Origin: Aplectana chamaeleonis
Taxonomy: Eukaryota; Nematoda; Chromadorea; Rhabditida; Cosmocercidae
Assembly: GCA_029168955.1 (NCBI GenBank)
Contig: JAPDOI010000441.1
Span: 248,001-312,000 of the forward strand
Length of the DNA: 64,000 nt
Reading direction: 5' to 3'
A program made the translations under genes and the position numbers. The notes beneath the pieces are model-generated. The model was not told the origin of the DNA. It saw nothing but the letters and a program-made list of their open reading frames with translations, and did no database searches. Below, one piece after another: positions 34,933 to 46,900 of this stretch. Position 1 is the stretch's first letter; each line of letters opens with the position of its first letter.

Positions 34933-37900
34933 CTAATCCAAATCAATCAATTCCGTGGATTTCAACCGCTTTGTGAGAAATTGAGAGAGCCGCTGATTCT
35001 TCAGTTCGTTTTTATCAACTTTCCGCTTCATCAAAGGCTTCCTTGAGGCGACATCGGGGAGATTCCTGGAAAACAATTCGATTTTGAACGATATACCAAT
35101 GTTGCAGAACACTTTTCCACAGAAAGCTATCACAGTCGATTTCCTGCATCAGAATTTCAGATGGATTGACAGCCGCGAAACGATCGCCTTGCGGGGCAGC
35201 CGGCTCTCGGAGTAGTGTGCTTCACATTCTCACTGGTTCCAATACATCTAACTCAAAATGATACAGAGCTTGGTTGGCCTCACGTGAAGATCAAACTAGG
35301 CAACGTGCAGCGAAAACGGTATCTCCTACCATAATGCAAAACGCGTCCGAGTATCTCAAATTGTTAAAAAAGTATGCTTCGGCGATATAAGGGTTCGCCG
35401 CCTTTGGCAATATCTTTCCTTCCCTCATCCAGACTAGAAGACAAATTCATAATCTCTCTATTCACATTTCGAATGCTCTTTGGAAAGGTTACCCCTTTCA
35501 CATTCGTATTCCCCACCGATAGGTCATACGCCGGCTGCCACTTCGGACCGCATGACCCACCGGAGAGTCATACTTTGCGAAAATCGAATTCTTTTCCACA
35601 AAGAGAATTATTCGAAGCTACAGAAAGTCTGACCGAATGTGACTGTCTGCCCACGCGGTCGGCGTACGTGTCGAGCGGCCCTCGCAATATTTTTTTGGGA
35701 TTAGCCTTGCCTCGCCCGCAAACAGCTAGCAGGCATAATATTCACCGTTTCTCTATTCTTCTTGCTAATCGACTTTCAAGTTTATAACATCTTTTAGACG
35801 GTGGCTCGACACGCACGCCGACCGCGTGGGCGGACAGTCTTATTGGGCGGGACTTTACGAACAATGTATTTACCTATACCAGGCTCGACTACAAACATCA
35901 TGGTCCGTCGGCAGCTACACCTTGACAACATATTTGACCCTTTTCAAAAGCGCCGTTGGCTGGGATGTGAGGAAAAACGGCTAGCAGACGAATTTATAAA
36001 GCACTGGATGGTTTAGTTTCACTTCTATTGCTAGCTTTGAACCTACTTTGGCTCAAAAACGCATCTTTCGCGTCCTTTTTAAGCATGCCTTGCTATATAG
36101 GGCACCAGACCATCCGTAAACCGTGGAGATATCGGAAATGAAATTTATCGTGAACACTGCCTTTAAAGACATAGTCCAACTTCAGAACGCTCTCGAACTC
36201 TCCTACTAGTCTAGGAACCATCATGCGCTGATCACAAGTGTCTATGGAATCGTTTATAGCCCCCCAAAAACACAGTTATGGCTTCTCAAATATGCCTACA
36301 TTTCAAAAGCGAAAATTTGGTGAACGAGTTGTCGCAGGGCTGTATTTCATTACATCCTCCTCATGCAGTCGTTGCACGGTAGCAAATCTGGATGAAGAGA
36401 GAGAGACCGGCATGGACGTGGAACTCCAGGAATTCGTCCATAACTTATAAGTTATAAGTTTATTACATTCGCTAAAGGCAAATGTGAGAAAAAAAATATA
36501 ACGAGGATCAACTGTAAAAGAAATGCTCCAACATATGCTCATAACCATGAAAGCAGAAGTAGCGGTTCATCTTAAAAAACTAGGATTTAAAATCCAACAG
36601 GATCTTTTTAGCACGTACTCTAAATTGACTCAATGTCAGCCCTGTAGGCATGATTTTGTGATGTCGGAGTATGACCTGCCAGCTCTGCATTTGAAGGAGT
36701 TGGCATAAAAACTGGTACTTGGTCCGCGTAAAACAATTTTGAACGAGTTTCCTCTCGTCCGAGAGTAATTTAAATTGAACAGACGCTTCATATTTAGCAT
36801 TTTATTGTTGTAAATCCAGCTATAAACCTTGCAAACCATCCATTTCTCCTATTCTGAGCTCGTAAGCAAGAGAAGGGGTGCGGCCCATAGTGGTGACTGA
36901 AGGTGGTCGAGCTCAGTCGATTACATATCCTCATTTGGAGAAATTGAGATTTCGCGCTTGACAAGTGTTATATGGGAGGGGTGTACTGAAAAATTATACA
37001 GAATTCACAAAATTCATGTCTGCAGGTGATCCGCGCCTTTAAAGGCACAGTCCAAGCTTGGGGGCGAAATCTGAGACTTCCACATAATTGTGAAGTAGAT
37101 CCACCCTGCATAGCACCCGCCAAGTGCGAGCTCTCAATTCCTCTGAATAAGCGAGATATAGGCGGAAGCCACCCTGGGCGCCCACATTAGGAAGCCACTT
37201 TGGCACGCTCCTTTTACGATCTTTCGAGCTCAACAGTGGCGAGATGAGCGAAGTTTTCCTATCATTAGCCCCGTTTCTTCCCTTCATTCTCAGCCTCTCC
37301 CTGTACTCAGGTCGGCTGACGGAAGCTGCAGGCTTCGGACAACTCGTCCACCATGCTTCCGCAGCTCGATTTTTGAGGAGCCATAACTCCGTTCCCAGGG
37401 GATCTCGTACGAATACAGAGATATCATTGAAATCAGCGTGGAACCGTTTCAAAGATAGGCAGAAAAACGATTCTGAGGTTGGACTGCGCCTTTAAAGGCA
37501 CAGGACACCTAAGAAATTAATTTTCAGATTTCATGCTCATCTTGGAGAGAGTCACACGATGATCACAATGGTATCTCTAAAATCGTCCAAAACCCCCTCT
37601 GAAGAGAGTTATGGCTCTTCAAAGATGCCTAGATTTTTAGGGTGAAAAATTGGTGGACGAGTTGTCTCAGGCCTGTATTTCTCTTCATTCGCAATCTTTG
37701 CGCGAGAGAAAGCCAGGATAAGGAGACAGTCCGGTAGTGGACTGAAGAACGACGACTTGTTGGAATTCATCCATCCATCGAGCCGCTAACAAGTTCGAAA
37801 ATCTGTTAAGGGGTCGGGCCTGTGGTGGTGAGCCAAGGGGGTCGGGCCTGTGATGGTCGCTTATATCTTGCTTATCTGGAGGAAATGAGATCTGGCATTT

Positions 37901-40900
37901 GGCACGTGTTATACAGGAGGGGTCTTCTACTCATTCACATGAAAATCTCAAAATTCATATCTGAGGGTGTACTGTGCCTTTAAGGACAGTAGACGCGACG
38001 AATTTGCATTCCAGTCGAACACAGATTATGAAATACCTGGTATCCTATCCATGGTCAGGAAAACTGCAAAAATTTTATCGGAAATAATCTGAGAGGGTAA
38101 ACATGTTGGTTCATTTGATCCTGTAGTAACTATAACAATCCAACTCGTTTAGCGTCAATTCCACCAGTGTTTGTGTTGTGGAACAAGCCGCACGAACCTA
38201 TCTGCGTTAACGGCATCGTTCGCGCTGGAAGCCACTTTCCATTTTTTAGGCTCAATTTCATGAATGAGCCCGATTGACCACACCGGTAAACTTTGGCGCG
38301 TCAAAAACGTAGGGCTATAAGCTTGGAAGAGGTTAAAGATGAGGATCCGCCACCAGTTCTCACCAGCCATCTAGCACGAGGAACAAACGCGCCATGTCAG
38401 GAGCAGGAGATACTGTATTGCACTCTTATTTCGGAATATCTTATCATCCAAACTTGCACAGTAAAAGCTTTTTATTTTGAAGTGATTTTGGTAGAAGAAA
38501 GGCAAAAGAAATCTTCTCACCTAGAAAGTTTACAGCGTAAAACCACTTCACTTCGGGCGTATTGCACTGGGCACACCGAATTCGACGGAGAGGGCGAAAA
38601 CTCATTTTTTCAAAAGGTTTATAAACGCGTTTATTTTGCAAAAGCTGGTTTTTTTTGCTATTATCGCTTACTGCAAGAGCTTGCCTACCCAAAAATAGAT
38701 AAAAATAAGACACCGTGTTTTTTGCGCGTACGATGCCTTTAATATCTGTACTTCAAGTGGAGTGTTAGAGGGGAAAAGATAGGAAACTAAACCTCCGCTC
38801 AAGAGCTGCCAGAGCCTTTGCGGCAAAACCCTGGCCACCTCCAAGTCCGGTAGAATGATTACTTTTAGAGGCTGAAATGAAACACATCAACATGAGACTT
38901 TATCTGAACACGAAAATGTTTGTAGACCCACCAGCGAGAACACGTTCTCTCATTGTCTTTGGAACACGCGGACTAGGTCTGAAAGAGGTAAAACTCAGTA
39001 GGGAGACGAATCTGGAACTCAGGGGATCGAATTTTACATTGTATCCAGTTGAACAGGATATTGTAGAGACACATCAGCTTGCGGAGATTTGAAAACATCC
39101 TCGTCGTCAGACAGATTTGAGAAAAGTGGTTGGGGTATGAAACTGGTACCTGGCTTCGACAAATGCGGAGGAGCCTAAAGAGAAAGGGCTACTGATAGTG
39201 TGATGAGACAGAGGCCGAGAAGCAGACAGGGTTGAGCGGGCCGCTGCGCCAATCTTCGGCGGACCTATGACCCCCTCCCCGGATAAAAAAATCCTTAAGC
39301 TTTTTGAGAGTGGAAAAGTTGAAAAGTTCCAACATGCGGTAAAATTCGTTTAAATCGAACGAGCCCTCCTCGATTTCTTTTTTTTTTCAAAAAAAACATT
39401 CAAATTATTCACGACCCCTGTTGCGCCTAGTCGCAATCATGCTCAACCGTGGAAGCAGATGAAAGCCTATAAATAATCATCTCAGTGTCCTGACTTGAGA
39501 TTCAAATATACCCTTGCATGATGTCTTAGCGCTGATCCAAGCACTTCCTGATCTATTTCAACCGACTCGTTGAATCCCAAAGAATCTCGCTTCGACGGAC
39601 TGAAATTCTAGCTGAAGGAATGATAAATCAACAAAGAATAATGAGAATAAAAAGAAAGTGCAACCTTGGTTTCAGTGCTATACTTCGCAACTTAGGATTG
39701 AATGGTGTTGAAAGACTCATATCGGCCGCAGAGCGAACGTCTCGTAATTCTTTCTCAAGAGCCTAGAAATCATGAAAGAAAGCTTTTACTAGTGAATAAC
39801 CATAAGAACAAAATGATGCTCACGTTCACTATGTTCTTTAGATCGCGTTCCTTCTTCTTCAGACTTCTGCAGAGTTCCCGTTGACCACTCAAATCGTCCT
39901 GCAGTTTAATCTGAGTTTTACGAGCTTCGTCCAGTTGCCTTGAAGTACTTCGCATTTTCCAAAGCAAAAAAAAACATTCAGTATCTAATCATTTCAGAAA
40001 TGGCTAGATTACGCTCACTGGCTGAACTCATTTCAATGCGATTCTTCCGCAGATGACAGCTGGTTAACACAATCAGACGTCAGACAGTTTCACGACTGTC
40101 ATTCTTCTTCTTTGCAGCCACGTCGAGGGTTTTGTCATAGGTGAAGAAACTGGGCGACCAGTAGTGGATTCGTCCATAGATCTATTGAGGTCAGCGTGGT
40201 AGGTCTCACCGGACAGTCAAATAAATGTGCCGTATCATGGCCGATAGTACCGCAGTCCGGAAAAACATCAGATTTGCTGCTGTCAATCTTGCTGACGTAG
40301 GACATGAGCATTGACGAGTGACCGCAGCGCAACGATGCGAGTGTCCATCTAGCCCTTCTTCCGAGTTGAGTCTCGGATTCGCAGACTGGGGGCGGTACTT
40401 CTAATAGTATAGGATTCACCGCCGCCTTCTCGAGATGACACCGTACGAACTTGGTGTGCTCCTCTCGCAAAAGACGGAGTCAATCTTGTTGTGAGTCGTG
40501 CCATCTTTGCAAGTTAACCTTGCATGGAGCATCGGCAAATGGCATTCTTTTGGCTCTCTCTCTCTCTCTCTAACGGGGTTGAGCACTCTCCAGGACGTGT
40601 GGTTTGGTTGCTTAATAATATTGATTCGTAATTGCTGGGCTTGGAGCTGACAGTGCTAATTCACAGGCAATAGACGGGCTTCGGCACGCAGATGCTCGAC
40701 TGGGGAACTCTTTGCACATCCGATGGCAATGCGAAGAGCGGCATTTTGTACGCGTTGCATCTTAATCCAAGAAGACTCTAAAAACTAGATGCCGCTAAAC
40801 TGGTGCGGCGCATCCCATGGCTGGCTGAAGAATCGCCTTATACGTCATAAGTATCGTTTCCTTGCTGCTACCCCATGAGGTACCGCCTAGGGCCCTGATA

Positions 40901-43900
40901 ACATTGAGTTTGGCTTTAACGACAGCCTGCTTCTGCTCGGTATTTTTATGAAACTTGAGCGACGGATCGAGCACAAGACCGAGCAGTTTTGGAAATCGAG
41001 CAGCAGGCAGACGGTCTCCATCCCACTCTACCTCCGGATGAGCTCTGTGCTCAAATGGGTCCGTTGTGAGGACGGATACTGATGATTTCGATGCGGAGAT
41101 CTTTAGCATCTTGTCTTCGAAGAACCTCTTCAGCGTCTTCAGGTACTCGTTGATCTTGGTGGCGGCTACCTTTATATCCCGGTCTCGACACATGATTGTT
41201 ATGTCATCGGCGTAAGCGACAGTCTTGATATCCTCTGGTGGTTCAGGCATATCTTCGAGATACAGAATGAAGAGAGCTGGTGATAAAACACTACCCTCGA
41301 AGACTCCAGCTGCTATAGGAATACTGTTGGAGACATGATTCTGGAACATGACTCTTGCCCGTCGACATTTGATAAAGGCCGATATCCAGCACTTTTGCCA
41401 CGGTGGTATAGACGACTACAAAACGTTTCTTGACAGGATTCCTAGATTAACCGTATCGAAAGCCTTGGTGAGATCCAAAGCGACAGCTACAGTTCTTAAT
41501 GGCTTCAAAGCGTTGAACCCGTCGATTGCATAGCTAGTAATTTCTAGCAACGCTGTAGTTGTAGAATGCAGCATTTTAAACCCGTGTTAAAACAATTGTT
41601 TCTCGTTGTGCTCTGCTAAATTATCCACAATGAGCTTTTCGGCTACCTTGGCGAAAGGTGACATCAAGCTAATGGGTCGATATCCCTTTACTGACGACTG
41701 AGGTTTGCCTGGCTTCGGCAACGGGATCAGGGGTGTGCGTGAATAGAATTTCAAATTTCGTAAATCGTAAAACGTAAACAGCAATCAATAACAATAACCA
41801 CTAAAAATATGATTAATGTGGTGAAACAAGAGAAACTACGTACTGTCCACTGTTTCACGTACTGAGTACATATTAAGTTCAGTATTTGACAGCTAACCAT
41901 GTTTAAGGTATATGGTACACTTTGTCGCTGTCATAAGCGACAGGAAAGAAATCTAGCACAGACCTGCATCGGAGCAGTGGCATAGGTTGCCTTAGGAGCA
42001 ATTATGGCGCGTCAGCCGCAGCGAAGTGTCGCGGAGGGCTGACATACTTCAAATGTGCCGAAGCCTGTCGCTATGCAGCGCACTGTGAATGCGACAAGTT
42101 TAAAGAGCGGGAGCTCCGCGACAGCCGGTCGCTGTCGCTGTGCAGAGCAACTCCTTCCCAGATCTTGAGAAAACCGCAAGTCCGATTCAGCTGTCCGCGT
42201 ATCTGCCCTCCTGAAACGCTAACGCAGTTGTAAGCGTTAAGCCAAAATCACCGTATCTAAGCGATTCTCAACAGCCGAATTTGAGAACTCCTCCCATTTG
42301 CTTGCGGAACCGCAACTCCGATTATACATACAGTCGACAGGGATCGCACTCATATGCTGTATATTATGTACTTCGAGTTCCTTACTGAAGGTTGGCTCAA
42401 ACTCGGTGCAAGTACGTTAAAAATATGGCACCGAGCTTGCACCAATCTTCAATAGAGATCGCAAAGGATCAGTCAGAACCGTGCCAACCCTATATTATCT
42501 AGAGCACAGTATCGGTCGCTCAGCACAGGCTATTTTTTCGTATATCCACTAAATCACTTGCAGAATGACGATACGGTAGATTCTCGAAGAAAACGTAAGC
42601 AAAAAAACCGCTTCCTAATTTTTGCCGCTTTGTGTAGTTTAGTCCCCATAGTTTAGTAAAGAATGTAGCAAACGCGTCCCACCGAACGCTCGCATTAGTG
42701 AGATGACGGTTTTAGAAAAAGGGCAAAGATGAGCGTTTAAACTAGCACTCGCGCCTTTTCGGAATGTCCGTTTGCTACGGATGAAGAGAAATCAACTAGA
42801 GGGAACGATTTTTAGCTTCAAACTTTTAGGATGGAAAACGAAACCTCTTGACGATTTTCGTGAACTCTTAGTAGCCGTGATCTACTCAAAAGGCGGGCCA
42901 AGAGCACTATTTCAAGCAATTTTTTTATTGATTAGACCGCTTCGCTCGATGTTTTGACGCTAATCTAGCTATGGGAATCAGGAAAGTTGATATTCATGAG
43001 AAACTCGAAAACGAAGTTTCTCGTGAGGAGCGATTTTAGATTGCATTGCGTCGCAGGCGACAGCTAGTCAGACGTGCGCGGCGAGCAACGCGGATCTGTT
43101 AGCCATCGCCTCCAACTCCGACCGTGTGTCCTGCGTTATAATGATAGAATCACGTTGAAGAATGGTAAACTGATCGTGCTGTAGTAACATGCTTGGGTTA
43201 GCCCCATCTCCTGATCTAAAACATTAGTATACATAAAGTGGGATTAGAGCTGGTCAATTGGAGATGGCTTGTGATTTACTTCCATGTATTTTTATTTACG
43301 AAAAATTACGATTTACGGTCCAAAATGTCGTAAATCGTAAACCGTAATTACGAGACCAAAAAACACCGTAACTCGTAAAATCGTAAATCGTAAACCGTAA
43401 TTACGCACACCCCTGAACGGGATGACGTTGGCTGTCTTCCAGTTTTGGGGAATAATGCACGAGCTGAATGAAGTGTTAATCAAATCAACGACGAGTGGGA
43501 GGATCTCAGTCGGGAGCTTCTTCAGTACAGCAGGACAAATGCCGTCGGAACCGACAGCTTTGGAGTTCCGCATGCCCTTTATTATCTTCTCTACGTGTGC
43601 CACAGTGTACGCATCGGCCGTGCTCATGAGCGGGAGGCGGCACAGCTCTCTAACTGTCACTCTATTCTGCGGACCTCGCCTTGTACTCGTGACAAAGAAA
43701 CGTTTTCCAAGAGAGTAGGCGGCTTCATTACCCGTCTTGAAAACGTTATTATCAAATTCAATGGTGGACACGGTGGCTGGTGAGCTCTTTCCAGATAGCC
43801 TCCGTAGGACCCTCCAAATAGCTGCACTGTCCGCCTTGAAATCCAACTGTCCCGTGAACTTTTCCCATTCTTCTTTCCTGTGCCCGTCCAGATCTTTTTT

Positions 43901-46900
43901 GATCTCGTCATCTAGTTGAGCAACGACAGGGTCTAGATGATCGGCTGCTCTCCTAGCATCTCTAGTCCTAATCTTTTGGAGAATTTCTCTGGTGACGTTT
44001 GGATAGAACGTCTTAACGCGGCCAACAGGAATAGCCGCCTTCATGGCCCGGCGGATTACATCAGGCAGGTGGTGCTCCTTTTGGTGCACGTTGCCGTTCC
44101 ACGGATAATCAGCTGCTAGGCAGAGCACAACCTCACTGAACAGACACCAGTCTGCTTGGCCTAAACTGCGATAAGAACGTTGTCGAACACCAGAATAGGG
44201 AGCAAGAGAATTTCAAAGATCGATGTGCACAAAGACAGGAATATGATCACTAGACAATGTAGTTGAGGTAGACCATAAGCAAGTGTTGGAAAGGTTGGAC
44301 GAGACAAGAGTTATGTCTGGGCTAGAAGGTCGGCCGTTGGCAGGGAGACGAGTGGGCTGATCATAGTTTAAGATGACCATGTCGCACTCCTCTGCCCAAT
44401 CTTCGACGTCATTTCCTCTAGAATCAGAGCCAAGAGACGAGCAAAATGTATGAGCATTAAAATCGCCCGCAAATATAAACGAAGATGAGAGGGAGCAGTC
44501 GTAAAGCTGCCTAAGGAGTGGAATAGGATCATAGGATGAGGGGCATGAGGTGGTAGGGGGAACATAGATGTTGAAAAGAGAAAGGGGAGTTTTAAGGGGG
44601 AGTAGACCGGGAGGTACTCGAGAGTACCGTCCGTGGAAGTGTTAGGTATGAGGTGGGAGGGAAGAGTAGATAATACGAAAGTGGAAACTCCTCCGCCAAG
44701 ATTTGACCTTGGAGCATGGTAAGAAATATAGCCTGGGATATTGGGATGAGGATTTGTAGGGGATGGAGAGAGCTTGGTTTCTTGAAACATGATCACGTCT
44801 GGATGATAAGTACGTGCAAAGAGAGAGAGCTCAGAAAGCTTGGCACGAAGGCCGTTGGGATTTATATGTACAATGGAAAGGGGGTGATTGGAGTTTGAGG
44901 AATCAGAGGTGGTAGGTGAGGAATACAAAACACATCGAAAAGAAGAGTTATAATGCCTCATAGAGCAGAGACCCGAACAGGAGAGATGCACCCACCTTTG
45001 GCATCCGAAGCACTGGACGCTTGTGTTTCTCCATGTGACATCCATGCCGCACGTAGCGCATGGGTATTTCTTCTTCTGAGCGGGTCCAAGATTCCTTTCC
45101 ACACCGGCCCTTAGCAGGAGAATCCGGGGCCGGATGCATCAACGCGAATCTCGGGGTTTGGGCAGGCGCGGGGCACGCAGGGCAGCGGAATCGGGGGCCG
45201 GATGCATCAACGCACACGGCGGGGCAAGGACAGGGGCAGGGTCTGGCTACCCCAGCGCAGGTGCCCCGAGAGTCTGTGCCCTACCCCGTATGCACATGCG
45301 CTTGATGGCGTCGGGGCAGCTAGCCCCAGCGGAGTGTATGCAATGACGTACGGTGCGCGCCATTTTACGGCTGAAACCTGTGATCGATCAGTCGAAACAG
45401 CTAAGAATTTTTACCTCGTCTGCTCTGATCCTTCTGCTTTTTACTTCCTTTTGTTTTTGAAGCGGTTGAACATCTTGGATTCACTTTTTTCCATAATGTA
45501 GCATGTTAATAAAACATAAATATGTCTTAATTTCATTCACAGTTTTAAAATCATTTTATTTTTGAGTTCGCTCGATATTTGGGCTTCACAGCGTCTGCAA
45601 AACTGAAAATGCTGCAAACTTCGTGTGAGTATCATGTTTTGAAAAAAATCGCGTGATGTATTTAGAAAACCATGGGTGGTAGTCTGGCTCTAAATCCCAT
45701 TTCGCCCACCGCTTTTTCTACTTTAAGGCAGGGTTCGCGATAAAAATGGTTGTTGTGCTATCCTCATGAGAAGGTAGATCTGGCCATCAAAAATGTGAGA
45801 ATAAGAGAAAAGTTGTAGAAAACATGCTCAGGAACAAGTTAATGCTTGGTGTCCGCCCGCCCCCAATCATCGAGGTTTCTATAAATGCCTGTTCCTTCAA
45901 CTTTTATTTTGTTTCTAAGGTAATTTCTGAGCACCTCTGGAGACTACTGATTACTTTAAAGGCAGTGTTCACGATAATTTTTGTCCCCGAGTTTTTCACA
46001 TAAAACAATGCGCTGGCCTCCAATTGTTACCAGAATTAAGAAGAAACGGCGAGAAACGCATTAAATCGTCGTATTTCAGTGACACTATTCTATAACATGG
46101 ACTAGTTGTCTTGTTGGATGAACATGTTCGCGGTGGTTGTCACCGGTGGAAAATCGGGTCAATCGAAAATAGAAGAATATTTTATGCAAAGCAGGATTAG
46201 TTTGAGCCCTAAAGAAAGAACGGAGCAACAGAGTGTAGAGAATTGCAAAGGACGGGTCCACAAAAGATTTCATTGTTACAACAAACTTTTTCTGTGATAC
46301 TTAAGAGACGGGGTGATACTTAAAGGCAGTGGACGCGATCAAATATGCTTGTCGTCTTTTTCTCTCCAAATCCTTTTCTGAGTCTCGAGTAGTAGGACCT
46401 ATAAGAAAAAAGCGCGAAAAAACACTGTTTTGGGCCGAACTTGAAGCCTGAAATTTCTTGTCTTTTGATGGTGGACGAGCCCACTCCACAACATCGGCAC
46501 CGATGACCTCTTATATCAAGAACATCAGCTGGCTTGAAATTGAATTTCAATCATTGAACCTTCGGATTCATTTACACAACTAGTCAAGAACATTGACTGG
46601 AACGCTTTCTTTCATTGCTCAACTTGTTTTATTAGGTAAATTTACATTTATTTCTTCCTCTGAATGTCGATGATTTTTGACTGCTCGGCATGACGCGGCG
46701 ATCTTTTTCGTCATCGCTGTGCACGTGTGCACGAACTGGCTATTTTGGGCCTTAAAATCTCTATTTCTAGCCCGTTTTTCACCGCTCTACCTTCATAGTT
46801 TTTCAGCTGTTTTTGATCTAAGCTGATTTTTTGTAACTTTTTCGATAACGTTTTTCATCGTGACCACTGCCTTTAAGGATTTCGTGTACTTCCGGGGCGT

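Larger units (their letters stand above)
40135..45102 (-). pseudogene. Jockey/I-like LINE with N-terminal PHD-type zinc finger, broken and split
   Basis: On the minus strand an ATG at 45102 opens a zinc finger (CATCGMD, CFGCQRWVHLSC: CxxC...CxxC...HxxC). An endonuclease domain follows (IVHINPNGLRAKLSELS, MFQETKLS and the terminal LSSDHIPVFVHID near 44.23 kb). Reverse transcriptase starts at about 44.1 kb (MRNSKAVGSDGICP, NWKTANVIP) and resumes at 41727 (KGYRPISLMSPFAKVAEKL, motif A LDLTKAFDT, YADDITIM). A C-terminal CCHC-like block (CGTIGHDTAHLFDCP) ends at a stop at 40135. It is dead: there are several frameshifts, a TAA at 41587-41589, and FEGS in place of the PQGS block. The reverse transcriptase is split by the hAT element at 41728-43415. 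Confidence 0.85.

Noticed and set aside
35374..36016. Two + strand frames as a gene
   Set aside because: They cross an inverted repeat and a family A end, lack splice sites and resemble no family.
40000..40075. Candidate missing TRAIP-like exon (frame with LRKNRIEMSSA before GTGAGC)
   Set aside because: The reading is plausible but its phases fit neither the exon before nor the one after.
42558..42594. Small + strand exon (NDDTVDSRRK) between TTGCAG and GTAAGC
   Set aside because: It lies inside the hAT element, is very short and has no partner exons.
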